Source of the DNA: Rhizobium sp. Q54
Lineage (GTDB): Bacteria > Pseudomonadota > Alphaproteobacteria > SHVZ01
DNA length: 64,000 nt
NCBI GenBank assembly: GCA_945871425.1
Contig: CAMBVS010000016.1
Coordinates: 1 to 64,000, forward strand
Direction of reading: 5' to 3'
The notes beneath the pieces are model-generated. The model saw nothing but the letters and a program-made list of their open reading frames with translations, was not told the DNA's origin and made no database searches. A program made the position numbers and the translations under genes. Shown piece by piece: positions 15,823-27,129 of the stretch (within the stretch, counting starts at the first letter, position 1; every line of letters begins with the position of its first letter).

Positions 15823-16013
15823 CCACGGACGCGCGCCTTGGTGCGTCCCTCGCGTTCGTTGTTTAGCCTTCGGCCAAGCCAACCTCGCTCGGGCCGCGGC
15901 GCGCGAAGTCTTAAGACTCCGCGCCGGGCACCCCGAGCGGGGTTGGGACCGCAGCCGCGCTAGCGGCGAGGACCCAACGAAAGCGAGGGGCGCACCGACC
16001 GGCGCGTCCGTGG
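15823..16013. repeat. 191-bp nested palindromic element
   Basis: An imperfect inverted repeat fills most of the gap before zwf. Outer arms of about 39 bp are at 15823-15861 and 15975-16013. Inner arms are at about 15879-15905 and 15920-15946. The centre is a perfect 12-bp palindrome AGTCTTAAGACT (15907-15918). No open reading frame with a transposase signature lies inside. The structure is that of a MITE- or REPIN-like repeat, able to fold into a long cruciform or RNA hairpin. Confidence 0.7.
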
Positions 16014-16029
16014 CCTTAGTCGAGAGAGG

Positions 16030-17502
16030 ATGCCGCCGATGCCGCCGCAGGCCATTCCCGTCGATCCCTTCGACTGCGTCATCTTCGGCGGTACCGGCGA
16101 CCTGGCGCTCAGGAAGCTGCTGCCGGCCCTCTATCACCGCGACCATGACGGCCAGGTCCCGCCGCGGGCGCGCATCTTCTCGGTGTCGCGCAAGCCCATG
16201 GACGCGGCGAGCTACCGCCGCATGGTTGAGGAGCGGATCGGCAAGCACGCCATCGACCCGCAGTCCTGGGCGCGCTTCCTCGACCGGCTCGACCACCTGG
16301 CGCTCGACGCCGCGGGCCATGCCGGCTGGAGCGACCTGAAGGCGCGTCTCGACACCATCCCCGGCCAGGTCCGGGTCTTCTACCTGGCGACTGCGCCGTC
16401 GCTCTACGGCCCGGTCTGCGCCCGCCTCGGCGAGGCGGGGCTGGCGACGCCCGAGGCCCGGGTGGTGGTCGAGAAGCCGATCGGCACCGACCTCGCATCT
16501 GCCAATCGCATCAACGACGAGATCGGCCGGGTCTTCGCCGAGAGCCAGACCTACCGGATCGACCACTACCTGGGGAAGGAGACGGTCCAGAACCTGATCG
16601 CGCTCCGCTTCGCCAACTCGCTGTTCGAGCCGCTCTGGAGCGCCACCTGGATCGATCATGTGCAGATCACCGTGGCCGAGACCGTCGGCCTCGAAGGCCG
16701 CGCCGACTACTACGATACCGCCGGCGCGCTCCGCGACATGGTGCAGAACCACCTGCTGCAGCTTCTCTGCCTGGTGGCGCTGGAGCCGCCGCAGACCTTC
16801 GATGCCGACGCCGTCCGCGACGAGAAGATCAAGGTGCTGCGGGCGCTCGCCCCGATCGGCAGCGACGAGACCGTGCTGATCCGCGGCCAGTACCGGCGGG
16901 GGGCCGCCGACGGTGCCGCAGTGCCGGGATACCAGGAAGAGCTGAGCGGCGGGCGCGCCAGCCGGACCGAGACCTTCGTCGCGCTTCGCGTCGCTATCGG
17001 CAACTGGCGCTGGGCGGGCGTGCCCTTCTATCTCCGCACCGGCAAGCGGCTGGCCGCCCGCACGTCGGAGATCGTCATCCAGTTCAAGTCGGTGCCGCAC
17101 AGCATCTTCCCGAAGTCGGCGGGGGCCTTGAGCCCGAACCGGCTGGTGATCCGGCTCCAGCCCGACGAAGGCATCACGCTCCATCTGATGACCAAGGAGC
17201 CGGGGCCGGGCGGCCTCCGCCTCAAGTCGGTGCCGCTGGATCTCAGCTTCGCCGAGACCTTCTCCGGGCGCTTCCCCGAGGCCTATGAGCGCCTGCTGCT
17301 CGACGTCGTCCGCGGCAACCCGACTCTGTTCATGCGGCGCGACGAGGTCGAGGCCGCCTGGTCCTGGCTCGACGGCACCATCCGCGCCTGGGAGGAGGGC
17401 AGCGAGACGCCCAAGCCCTACATGGCCGGGAGCTGGGGCCCGACCGCGGCGACCGCGCTGATCGAGCGCGACGGCCGCACCTGGCACGAGGATGCCGGGT
17501 GA
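16030..17502 (+). CDS. zwf: Glucose-6-phosphate 1-dehydrogenase
   Basis: A 490-residue enzyme that oxidises glucose 6-phosphate to 6-phosphogluconolactone with NAD(P)+, entering the pentose phosphate or Entner-Doudoroff pathway. The nucleotide-binding motif is FGGTGDLALRKLLPALY near the N-terminus. The active-site segment is RIDHYLGKETVQNL with the catalytic His region, followed by SLFEPLWSATWIDHVQIT. Length is standard. ATG 16030 abuts GAGAGAGG; the in-frame ATG at 16039 gives better spacing and may be the real start. No pgl or edd follows; the next gene overlaps its stop by GTGA. Confidence 0.95.
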   Translation: MPPMPPQAIPVDPFDCVIFGGTGDLALRKLLPALYHRDHDGQVPPRARIFSVSRKPMDAASYRRMVEERIGKHAIDPQSWARFLDRLDHLALDAAGHAGWSDLKARLDTIPGQVRVFYLATAPSLYGPVCARLGEAGLATPEARVVVEKPIGTDLASANRINDEIGRVFAESQTYRIDHYLGKETVQNLIALRFANSLFEPLWSATWIDHVQITVAETVGLEGRADYYDTAGALRDMVQNHLLQLLCLVALEPPQTFDADAVRDEKIKVLRALAPIGSDETVLIRGQYRRGAADGAAVPGYQEELSGGRASRTETFVALRVAIGNWRWAGVPFYLRTGKRLAARTSEIVIQFKSVPHSIFPKSAGALSPNRLVIRLQPDEGITLHLMTKEPGPGGLRLKSVPLDLSFAETFSGRFPEAYERLLLDVVRGNPTLFMRRDEVEAAWSWLDGTIRAWEEGSETPKPYMAGSWGPTAATALIERDGRTWHEDAG

Positions 17503-17909
17503 GGCGGCCGCCCGCTTTCGCCGACGCCGAGGTCGAAGCCGTCTTCGACGCCTACCCGCCCGGCCTCCGCGCCGATCTTCTGGCGCTTCGCCGGCTCATC
17601 TTCGAGGCGGCGGCCGAGACCGCGGCCGTCGGCCCGCTGGTCGAGAGCCTGAAATGGCGGCAGCCGGCCTACCGATCGACGAAGCCGAATGTCGGTACGA
17701 CGGTCAGGATCGATGCGGTGAAGGGGGAGCTGCAATACGCGATGTTCGTCCATTGCCGGACGACGTTGGTTTCCCGCTTCCGCGAGACCTATCCCGCCCT
17801 CTTCACGTTCGCCGGTAACCGGGCCGTTCTGTTCACCCGCGGCGAGGCGCTGCCGCGTGATGAGCTGAAGCATTGCATCGCCATGGCGCTGACCTATCGT
17901 TCCCGCTGA
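17499..17909 (+). CDS. DUF1801-domain protein
   Basis: A 136-residue protein of the DUF1801 (YdhG-like) fold. It has the N-terminal helix PPGLRADLLALRRLIFEAA, ESLKWRQPAYRS and the later CRTTLVSRFRETYP. The family has no defined biochemical role. The GTG start overlaps the zwf stop, and its own stop overlaps the next start (TGATG), so the three genes are translationally coupled. Confidence 0.75.
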   Translation: MRRPPAFADAEVEAVFDAYPPGLRADLLALRRLIFEAAAETAAVGPLVESLKWRQPAYRSTKPNVGTTVRIDAVKGELQYAMFVHCRTTLVSRFRETYPALFTFAGNRAVLFTRGEALPRDELKHCIAMALTYRSR

Positions 17910-18994
17910 TGCCTCTAATCCTGGCAATGCTTGGTCTCCTGCTGACTGGCCACTCCGCGGCGGCGGCCGACACGACCTATGCCGAGAAAGCAGCGGCCCT
18001 GGTCCAAAGCTATGTCGACGCGGATCGCTTCAGCGGCGCCGTCCTCGTCGCCCTCGACGGCAAGCCGATCTTCCGCCAGGGCTTCGGCCTCGCCAACCGC
18101 GAGTGGGGCGTCGCCAATACGCCGGAGACGAAGTTCCGAACCGGGTCGATCGGCAAGCAGTTTGCCGCGGCTTCCGTCCTGCGGCTCGCGGAACGGGGCA
18201 AACTCGGCCTCGACGATCCGATCTCGAAGCACTATGACGCGGCGCCGCTGGCCTGGAGCAAGATCACCCTGCGGCATCTCCTTTCCATGCGGTCGGGGAT
18301 TCCGAACTTCACCAAGATCCCGGACTTTTTCGTCAATCCGTCGAAGGCCGAGCACACACCCGAGCAGGTGATTGCGCTCACGCGCGACCAGCCGCTGCGT
18401 TTCGAGCCTGGCACCCGCTACGAATACAGCAACTCCGGATACATCCTGATTGGTTCGGTGATCGAGAAGGTGACCGGCGGCAGCTATGGCAGGTATCTCC
18501 GGGAGAGCATCTTCAGTCCCCTGGGCATGACCGGCTCCGGCTATGAGGATAACGAGACGGTGATCCCCAACCGGGCATCGGGATATCGCATCGACCGCGG
18601 CCAGTGGAAGATTGCGATGTACATATCAATGAGTGTCGTCTTCTCGGCTGGTGCCACCTTCACCACCGTCGATGACCTATTGCGGTGGGAGCAGGCCCTG
18701 GGTCGGGACGGCTTTCTCGGCGCCGACTCCCGGCGGGCAATGTTTACCAACTATGGCGGCGGCTACAGGCTCGCCTGGGGGATATCCAACTTATTCGGCA
18801 ACCCGGTGCAGATGCATTCCGGATCGATCCACGGCTTCCACACGACGCTCTGCCGCTACCCGGAAGACAAGCTCACCATCATCGTGCTGGCCAACCTGGA
18901 ATCTGCGCCGAGCCTTTGGATCGCCAACGAGCTCGCGTCCCTCCATTTCGGCATCCTGCGGACGGCGATGCGGCCCTGCCTCTACGAGTCGTGA
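17909..18994 (+). CDS. Secreted serine hydrolase (beta-lactamase/class C PBP family)
   Basis: A 361-residue periplasmic hydrolase. A signal peptide covers the first ~22 residues (PLILAMLGLLLTGHSAAAA). All three penicillin-recognising motifs are present: S-x-x-K in RTGSIGKQF, Y-x-N in YEYSNSGYILIG, and the third box H-S-G in MHSGSIHGF. Such proteins act as esterases, D-aminopeptidases or carboxypeptidases; true beta-lactamase activity cannot be claimed. ATG 17909 overlaps the DUF1801 stop. Convergent with recQ, 7 bp away. Confidence 0.85.
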   Translation: MPLILAMLGLLLTGHSAAAADTTYAEKAAALVQSYVDADRFSGAVLVALDGKPIFRQGFGLANREWGVANTPETKFRTGSIGKQFAAASVLRLAERGKLGLDDPISKHYDAAPLAWSKITLRHLLSMRSGIPNFTKIPDFFVNPSKAEHTPEQVIALTRDQPLRFEPGTRYEYSNSGYILIGSVIEKVTGGSYGRYLRESIFSPLGMTGSGYEDNETVIPNRASGYRIDRGQWKIAMYISMSVVFSAGATFTTVDDLLRWEQALGRDGFLGADSRRAMFTNYGGGYRLAWGISNLFGNPVQMHSGSIHGFHTTLCRYPEDKLTIIVLANLESAPSLWIANELASLHFGILRTAMRPCLYES

Positions 18995-19001
18995 TCGCCG
19001 G

Positions 19002-20849
<1,848 letters not shown>

Positions 20850-21085
20850 GGAGGCGAAGCGTCAAGTATGGGCCGACAGGGCCGGTATTGCCTCAAAACT
20901 AGCCCCTTTGATGACGGGTCTGCTCGGCAGCAGGTTAATATAGAGGATGTGTCTTTCGCCGGGCGGGGGAAGATTGGCCAAAGCCCGGCTGCGACCTCAA
21001 GGGCGATTGTGCCCGGCGTCCTCCGCTCCTATCATCGCCATCCGCCTCGATCCTCGAACCTCCCCAGCTCTGAAAGGCCACGTTC

Positions 21086-22672
21086 ATGCGCGTGCGCGAT
21101 TTTCATACCGGCCGCTCCGCCGTCTATGCCGATGGCGGTGTCGCTGCCACCGCCCACCCGCTGGCGACGCTGACCGCCATCGACATGCTGCGCTCCGGCG
21201 GCAACGCGATCGACGCGGCGCTGGCCGCCATCGCCATGCTGTGCGTGATCGAGCCGCATGCGACCGGGATCGGCGGCGACTGCTTCGTCCTCTATTCGCC
21301 CAAGGCCGGCATGCCGATCGGCCTCAACGGCTCCGGCCGCGCGCCCAAGGCCGCGACCTACGACTGGTACAAATCCCAGGGCATCGACTACATCAAGATG
21401 CAGTCGCCGCATGCGGTGACGATCCCCGGCGCCATCGACGCCTGGTGCCGGCTGCATGCCGACCACGGCTCGAAGGAGCTGGCCGAGATCTTCGCGCCGG
21501 CGATCGCGGCGGCGGAGAACGGCTACCGCGTCTCGCCGCGCACCGGCTCGGACTGGGGCAAGCTGACCAATAAGATGTCGGCCGACCCGGATGCGGCGAA
21601 GCGCTTCCTTCCCGGCGGCAAGCCGCCGGCGATCGGCGACCTGCACAAGCAGCCGGAGCTGGGCGCTACGCTCCGCAAGATCGCCAAGGGCGGCCGCGCC
21701 GCCTTCTACACGGGCGAGGTCGCCAAGGACATTGTCGACAAGCTCCGCAGCGTCGGCGGTCTTCACACCCTGGAGGACTTCGAGGAGGCGCACCCCGACT
21801 ACGTGACGCCGATCTCGACCAAGTACCGCGAATACGACGTGCATGAGATCCCGCCGAACGGGCAGGGCATCACCGCGCTGATCATGCTGAACGTGCTGGC
21901 CGGCTACGACTACGGCTCGACCAAGTTCAGCCAGGCCGACCGCATCCACCTGATGGCCGAGGCGGCGAAGTTCGCCTATCGGCTTCGCAACCAGCATGTC
22001 GCCGACCCGACCCAGGCCGACGTGCCGGTCGACCGGCTGCTCTCGACCCAGGAGGCGGAGTCGATCCGCTCCCAGATCAGCCTCAACAGCGTCTCGCCCT
22101 GGACCGAGCTCGACTATCTCGAGCACAAGGACACGACCTATCTCTCCGTCGTCGACAAGGACCGCAACGCGGTCTCCTTCATCAACTCGCTGTTCGCCGC
22201 CTTCGGCTCGGGCATCCTCGCGCCGAAGAGCGGCGTCATGCTGCAGAACCGCGGCCAGGGCTTCCGGGTGAAGGAAGGCCATCCCAACTGCATCGGCCCG
22301 AGGAAGCGGCCGATGCACACCATCATCCCGGGCATGCTGACCAGGAACGGGCGGACGGTGATGCCTTTTGGCGTCATGGGCGGCCATTTCCAGCCGACCG
22401 GGCATTCGACTTTGGTCAGCAACATGGTCGATCTCGACATGGACCCGCAGGACGCGCTGGCGGCGCCGCGCATGTGGGCCTACGAAGGTGAGCTCAAGCT
22501 TGAGCCGGCGATCCCCGAGGAGGTGGCGCAGGATCTCGCCCGCCGCGGCCACAAGGTGGCGCGGACCGAGACCCCGCCCGGCGGCGGCCAGGCGATCTGG
22601 ATCGACCATGACCGCGGCGTGCTGATCGGCGGCTCCGAGCCTCGCAAGGACGGCTGCGCCCTCGGCTACTAG
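21086..22672 (+). CDS. ggt: Gamma-glutamyltransferase-family protein
   Basis: A 528-residue Ntn-hydrolase of the GGT family, made as one chain and self-cleaved. The N-terminal strand has GGVAATAHPLAT and LRSGGNAIDAALAA. The maturation/nucleophile site is EHKDTTYLSVVDKDRNAVSF, with Thr350 as probable nucleophile. Later come the oxyanion and PMHTIIPGM segments. No signal peptide is visible, so it may be cytoplasmic, unlike E. coli Ggt; a role in gamma-glutamyl amide or cephalosporin-acylase-like hydrolysis is also possible. A 40-bp gap leads to the next gene on the same strand. Confidence 0.9.
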   Translation: MRVRDFHTGRSAVYADGGVAATAHPLATLTAIDMLRSGGNAIDAALAAIAMLCVIEPHATGIGGDCFVLYSPKAGMPIGLNGSGRAPKAATYDWYKSQGIDYIKMQSPHAVTIPGAIDAWCRLHADHGSKELAEIFAPAIAAAENGYRVSPRTGSDWGKLTNKMSADPDAAKRFLPGGKPPAIGDLHKQPELGATLRKIAKGGRAAFYTGEVAKDIVDKLRSVGGLHTLEDFEEAHPDYVTPISTKYREYDVHEIPPNGQGITALIMLNVLAGYDYGSTKFSQADRIHLMAEAAKFAYRLRNQHVADPTQADVPVDRLLSTQEAESIRSQISLNSVSPWTELDYLEHKDTTYLSVVDKDRNAVSFINSLFAAFGSGILAPKSGVMLQNRGQGFRVKEGHPNCIGPRKRPMHTIIPGMLTRNGRTVMPFGVMGGHFQPTGHSTLVSNMVDLDMDPQDALAAPRMWAYEGELKLEPAIPEEVAQDLARRGHKVARTETPPGGGQAIWIDHDRGVLIGGSEPRKDGCALGY

Positions 22673-22712
22673 AGCCCCCCGATACGTCTGATCGAAGAGT
22701 AAGGAACGACCT

Positions 22713-25061
22713 ATGGACGACTCCACCCAGTGGGGCCTCACCAAGTTCGGCGTCGGCCAGCCGGTGCCGCGGAACGAGGACCCGACGCTACTCAGAGGCG
22801 AAGGCCGCTACACCGACGACATCAGCCTCAAGGGCCAGGCGTGGTGCGTGATGGTCCGCAGCCGCCAGGCCCATGGGGTGATCAAGCGCATCGATCTCTC
22901 CGCCGCCAAGGCGATGCCGGGCGTGCTCGGCGCCTGGACCGGCGATGACCTGAACGCCGCCGGCTACGGCACGCTGAAATGCAACGTGGCCTATCCCAAC
23001 CGCGACGGCAGCCCGATGAAGAAGCCGGAGCGGCGGTCGCTGGCGACCGGCAAGGTGCGCTATGTCGGCGATCCGGTCGCCTTCGTCGTCGCCGAGACCC
23101 AGGCCCAGGCCAAGGACGCGGCCGAGGCGGTGGCGGTGGACATCGACGACCTGCCGTCGGTGACGGACGCCCGCGCCGCGGCCAAGCCCGGGGCGCCGCA
23201 GCTCTTCGACGACGTCCCTGGCAACGTCGCCCTCGACTGGTACTACGGCGAGACCGCGAAGGTCGCCGATGCCTTCAAGGTGGCGGCGCATGTGACGAAG
23301 ATCCCGCTGATCAGCAACCGCGTCGTCGTCAACGCCATGGAGCCGCGCTCCGCCGTCGGCTTCTACGACAAGGCGAGCGGCCGCTGGACCTTCCATCTCG
23401 GGACCCAAGGCGTATTCGGCTTCAAGGCGACGCTGGCCGACCTGCTCGGCGAGAAGCCCGAGAACATCCGCATCCTCACCGACAATGTCGGCGGCTCCTT
23501 CGGCATGAAGGCCGGCATCTATCCCGAATACGCCTGCATCCTGCATGCGGCGAGGTTGCTCGACCGGCCGGTGAAGTGGACCGACGACCGCTCGGAAAGC
23601 TTCCTTTCCGATTGCCACGGGCGCGACCACGATTTCGAGGGCGAGCTCGCCCTCGACAAGGACGGCCGCTTCCTCGCCGTGCGCTTCACCGGCTATGCCA
23701 ACATGGGCGCCGTCCTCAACACGGCCGGCCCGCTGATGGCGACCACCAACATCGTCAAGAACTCGATCGGCGTCTATCGCACGCCCCTGATCGAGGTCTC
23801 GACCAAATGCGTCATGACCAACACCGTGCCGATCAACGCCTATCGCGGCGCCGGCCGGCCGGAGGGCAACTACTTCATGGAGCGGCTGGTCTCGGCCGCC
23901 GCTGCCGAGATGGGGATCGACCAGGCGGAGATCCGCCGGCGCAACCACATCCGTCCCGAGGAGATGCCCTACAGCGCCCCCTCGGGCATGGTCTACGACT
24001 CGGGCGATTTCACCACGCTGCTCGGCAAGGCGCTCGCCGCCGCCGACTGGGACGGGTTCGCCAAGCGCAAGGCCGAGAGCAAGGCGAGGGGCCTGCTGCG
24101 CGGCCGTGGCATCGGCGACTATCTCGAGGTCACCGCGCCGCAGGGCAAGGAGATGGGCGGGCTCCGCTTCGAGGCCGACGGCTCGGTCACCATCGTCACC
24201 GGCACCCTCGACTACGGCCAGGGCCACTGGACGCCGTTCGCCCAGGTGCTGGTCGACAAGCTCGGCATCCCCTTCGAGAAGATCAAGCTGCACCAGAACG
24301 ACTCCGACCAGCTGATCGCCGGCGGCGGCACCGGCGGCTCACGCTCGGCCATGGCCAGCGGCGGCGCCATCATCGAGGCCGGCGACAAGGTGATCGAGAA
24401 GGGCAAGCAGATCGCCGCCCACGTGCTGGAGGCGGCGGCGGCGGACATCGAGTTCTCACGCGGCAGCTTCGTCATCGCCGGTACCGACCGCTCGATCGGC
24501 ATCTTGGAGCTCGCCGGCAAACTCCGCTCCGGCATCAAGCTGCCCGACGGCCTGCCGCGGTCGCTCGACGTCAGCCTGGTCCATGACACCTCGCCCTCGG
24601 CCTTCCCCAACGGCTGCCATGTCTGCGAGGTCGAGATCGACCCGGAGACCGGCGTCACCTCGGTGGTGAAGTACTCGATGGTCAACGACTTCGGCACGCT
24701 CTTGAACCCGATGATGGTCGAGGGCCAGGCCCATGGCGGCGTCGTCCAGGGTATCGGCCAGGCACTGCTGGAGCGGACGGTGTTCGACGGTGACGGCCAG
24801 TTCCTGACCGGCTCCTACATGGACTATGCGATGCCGCGGGCGGCCGACACGCCCAACTTCTCCTTCGCCAGCCATCCGGTACCGGCGACGACCAACGCGC
24901 TCGGCGCCAAGGGCTGCGGCGAGGCCGGTTGTGCTGGGTCGCTGCCGGCGGTGATGAACGCGGTCGTCGACGCGCTTCGCGACGTCGGCATCACCCGGAT
25001 GGACATGCCGGCGACGCCCGAGCGGGTGTGGACGGCGATCCGGAAGGCGAAGCGCGCTTAA
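22713..25061 (+). CDS. Xanthine dehydrogenase-family molybdenum subunit (form II CoxL-like), orphan
   Basis: A 782-residue molybdenum hydroxylase large subunit. Marks are GVGQPVPRNEDPTLLRGEGR at the N-terminus, GGSFGMKAG, the active-site loop AYRGAGRPEG (from residue 376), and GCGEAGCAG with the catalytic Glu737. AYRGAGR rather than AYxCSFR means form II, so it is not a true CO dehydrogenase. It binds molybdopterin cytosine dinucleotide and would hydroxylate an aldehyde or heterocycle. The FAD (medium) and 2Fe-2S (small) subunit genes are missing on both sides, which is unusual. Its stop overlaps the M81 gene stop on the other strand. Confidence 0.9.
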   Translation: MDDSTQWGLTKFGVGQPVPRNEDPTLLRGEGRYTDDISLKGQAWCVMVRSRQAHGVIKRIDLSAAKAMPGVLGAWTGDDLNAAGYGTLKCNVAYPNRDGSPMKKPERRSLATGKVRYVGDPVAFVVAETQAQAKDAAEAVAVDIDDLPSVTDARAAAKPGAPQLFDDVPGNVALDWYYGETAKVADAFKVAAHVTKIPLISNRVVVNAMEPRSAVGFYDKASGRWTFHLGTQGVFGFKATLADLLGEKPENIRILTDNVGGSFGMKAGIYPEYACILHAARLLDRPVKWTDDRSESFLSDCHGRDHDFEGELALDKDGRFLAVRFTGYANMGAVLNTAGPLMATTNIVKNSIGVYRTPLIEVSTKCVMTNTVPINAYRGAGRPEGNYFMERLVSAAAAEMGIDQAEIRRRNHIRPEEMPYSAPSGMVYDSGDFTTLLGKALAAADWDGFAKRKAESKARGLLRGRGIGDYLEVTAPQGKEMGGLRFEADGSVTIVTGTLDYGQGHWTPFAQVLVDKLGIPFEKIKLHQNDSDQLIAGGGTGGSRSAMASGGAIIEAGDKVIEKGKQIAAHVLEAAAADIEFSRGSFVIAGTDRSIGILELAGKLRSGIKLPDGLPRSLDVSLVHDTSPSAFPNGCHVCEVEIDPETGVTSVVKYSMVNDFGTLLNPMMVEGQAHGGVVQGIGQALLERTVFDGDGQFLTGSYMDYAMPRAADTPNFSFASHPVPATTNALGAKGCGEAGCAGSLPAVMNAVVDALRDVGITRMDMPATPERVWTAIRKAKRA

Positions 25062-26548
25062 GCGAACGCCGCTTCGTCCTGCGGGTAGAGCGGCCGCGTC
25101 GCCTTCCTGAAGACGAGCTTCCGCATGTTGGCGCAGGTCGGGCCGGGCGTGTCGGCCATCAGGATGCGCTTGGCGATCGGCGCGTAGGAGTGGCGGAAGT
25201 GAGACGGCGACTTGGCGAAGACCAGCGCCGCCGCCGTCGGCTCGAGCCCGACCGAGCGGTACATCTCGGTGTCCCATTCGCGCGACGGATGTGAGCGCAA
25301 GATGAGACGGATGCTGCCGATGGCGATGACGGCGGTCAGGCCGTTGCGGACCACGACTCCCCTGGCACCGGCGTCGCGCTGGACGTAGACGCCGTCGGAA
25401 AGCGTGACGACCCGGCCGGTGATCGCGAGCGGCTCGCCGTCCGCCGGCGACAGCGAGTGCCCGACCTTCAGAGTGACTTCGGCATCGATGCCGGCGGAGG
25501 CGGCCTGCCTCGCCGCCGGGGCGTCGCAGAGCCCGAGATAGCTCGGCCGCGATGCCTCGTGCGCGCCCAGCTTGAGCAACGTCCGGAGAACCGTCGGGTT
25601 GTCGGCAGGCGCGCCGCCGGAGGGCGCATCGCCGAGATCGCCGACGACGGTGAGGCCTTCGGGATCGGCGAGGCCGGTGCGGATCGCGTCCTCGATCGAC
25701 ACCAGGTCCGGCTCGAACTTGGCGCGGTCGCGCCAGACCATCTCGGCCAGCTCCTCGGCAGCGGCCTCGGCGACGCCGACGTCGCCGTCGGCGCAGACCA
25801 GGGCGGCGAAGCCTAGGTCCGGCACGTCCAGCCAGGGCTGCACCGGGAACAGCGACGCGTGGAGCACGCGGCCCGAACGCTCCATAGTGCGGGCGGCCTC
25901 GACCGCCGGCTTCAGCGGCCCGTCGGTGGTCCTGGCGATCGACGCGCTCAGGACCATCGGCCGCTTGGCCAGCGCCATCACCGGCTTCCGCCGGCCCGCC
26001 AGCGTGTCCAGGAGAAGACGGGCGGTCCGCTCGCCGGTCTCGTAGATGTCGATGTGCGGGTATTCCTGGAATCCCACCAGGAAGGTGTTCGGCTGCAGCA
26101 TCCGGGGCGTGATGTGACCGTGCAGGTCGAGGCTGACCCCGATCGGGACATGGGCCGGCGCCAGCTTCCGGACCGCCTCGATGATGACGCCGTCGCCGTC
26201 CGGCTCGCCCTCGGCGGCGAGCGCGCCGTGCAGCGGCAGCAGAACGCCGTCAAGCGGCCCGGCCTTGGCGAGGCGGTCCAGCAACTCGTTCAGCAACGCC
26301 TCGAAGGTCTCGCGTGTCAGCTCTCCGGAGGCGCCGGCCTGAGCCGCCATCAGCGGCACCGCCTCCACCCCTGCCGCGCCAAGGACGTCCAGGATGGCGG
26401 GGATCTCGATCCGGGCCTTGCCGAAGGCGGTGAACATCTCCTGTCCCCGCACCAGCCGGTTCCGCTCGAAGTTCGCCATCGTCGTCTTCAACGGCGTGAA
26501 TGTATTGGTTTCCTGCTTGATCGAGCCGATGGCGACGCGAAGCGGCAT
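25058..26548 (-). CDS. M81-family metallopeptidase (MlrC-like)
   Basis: A 496-residue protein of the MlrC family, named after the enzyme that degrades linear microcystin. The N-terminus RVAIGSIKQETNTFTPLKTT is the family signature. The metal site includes GVSLDLHGHITPRML and EYPHIDIYETGERTA. The C-terminal domain has SHFRHSYAPIAKRILMADTP. Expected to be a cytoplasmic Zn hydrolase of a peptide or amide; the substrate is unknown. It is the first of three M81 members in this window and lies convergent to the molybdenum subunit gene. Confidence 0.88.
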   Translation of the reverse strand: MPLRVAIGSIKQETNTFTPLKTTMANFERNRLVRGQEMFTAFGKARIEIPAILDVLGAAGVEAVPLMAAQAGASGELTRETFEALLNELLDRLAKAGPLDGVLLPLHGALAAEGEPDGDGVIIEAVRKLAPAHVPIGVSLDLHGHITPRMLQPNTFLVGFQEYPHIDIYETGERTARLLLDTLAGRRKPVMALAKRPMVLSASIARTTDGPLKPAVEAARTMERSGRVLHASLFPVQPWLDVPDLGFAALVCADGDVGVAEAAAEELAEMVWRDRAKFEPDLVSIEDAIRTGLADPEGLTVVGDLGDAPSGGAPADNPTVLRTLLKLGAHEASRPSYLGLCDAPAARQAASAGIDAEVTLKVGHSLSPADGEPLAITGRVVTLSDGVYVQRDAGARGVVVRNGLTAVIAIGSIRLILRSHPSREWDTEMYRSVGLEPTAAALVFAKSPSHFRHSYAPIAKRILMADTPGPTCANMRKLVFRKATRPLYPQDEAAFA

Positions 26549-26699
26549 ATGCCTGGTCCCGGGAGGCTGGAGGATGCAAACTTAGACTTGGCGCCTGGGG
26601 CCTGTCTTCGGGGAACGTCGGCGTTTCGTGGGACGGCGAGCCGATTTCGTCATCCGGGTGGGTGAACTCGGCGTCGAAGCGCGCTATACTTCGATAATC
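26549..26699. other. Upstream gap of the M81 gene
   Basis: 151 bp between the M81 start and a hypothetical small gene on the plus strand. It must hold the M81 promoter; no clear box, hairpin or RNA was recognised. Confidence 0.3.
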
Positions 26700-27050
26700 A
26701 TGGAGCGGACAGGCCGATTGCAGCAGCTTGCCGACACCCTTCGTCGTTGGGGGAAGCTCCCGACGCTGAGGGCCGTGCTGCCGTTGCTCCTCGTCTGTAT
26801 GCTCGGTCCCCTCGGCGAGATCGCCGACGTGGCGCTGCTCTCCGAGCTGGAAGTCGAGCTGCTGGCGAGCGACCTCGGTGCCGAAATGGTGGCGACCCTG
26901 TTCCTCTCCGGCTACCAGCTCCTGATGCTCCTGATGGCCGGTGCCTGGCTTCTGAGGGGCCTCGGCACCGTCAGCGGCGAAGGGCCGCTGCCGTTGCGCG
27001 TGCTCGTCTCGTGCCAGCCGCGGCCCTTGGCCAAGATCCCGATAGGCTGA
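26700..27050 (+). CDS. Hypothetical small membrane protein
   Basis: A 116-residue frame beginning MERTGRLQQLADTLRRWGKL. It has two hydrophobic stretches (LRAVLPLLLVCMLGPLG and MVATLFLSGYQLLMLLMAGAWLL) separated by an acidic helix. No family is recognised and the ribosome site is poor. It is 79 bp upstream of the TerC-family gene on the same strand, so it could be a leader gene or a chance frame. Confidence 0.35.
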   Translation: MERTGRLQQLADTLRRWGKLPTLRAVLPLLLVCMLGPLGEIADVALLSELEVELLASDLGAEMVATLFLSGYQLLMLLMAGAWLLRGLGTVSGEGPLPLRVLVSCQPRPLAKIPIG

Positions 27051-27129
27051 CTCCGATCGTCGTCTGAACCGCCGCCGCCACGGCTTCGCCGCGGCGCGGC
27101 CTGTTGTTCTCCGATCTGGAGTTACGTCC

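Noticed and set aside
14042-15826. Very long minus-strand open frame (594 codons) opposite the binding-protein gene
   Set aside because: It is antisense to a clear family-5 binding protein, has low-complexity Arg/Gly/Asp-rich translation and no family motif; a by-product of high GC.
22713-25061. Carbon monoxide dehydrogenase (CoxL) assignment
   Set aside because: Active-site loop is AYRGAGR, the form II type, and not AYxCSFR of true CO dehydrogenase.
27051-27129. Possible yybP-ykoY manganese riboswitch before the TerC-family gene
   Set aside because: Only 79 bp are available and the conserved loop sequences of that riboswitch are not visible.
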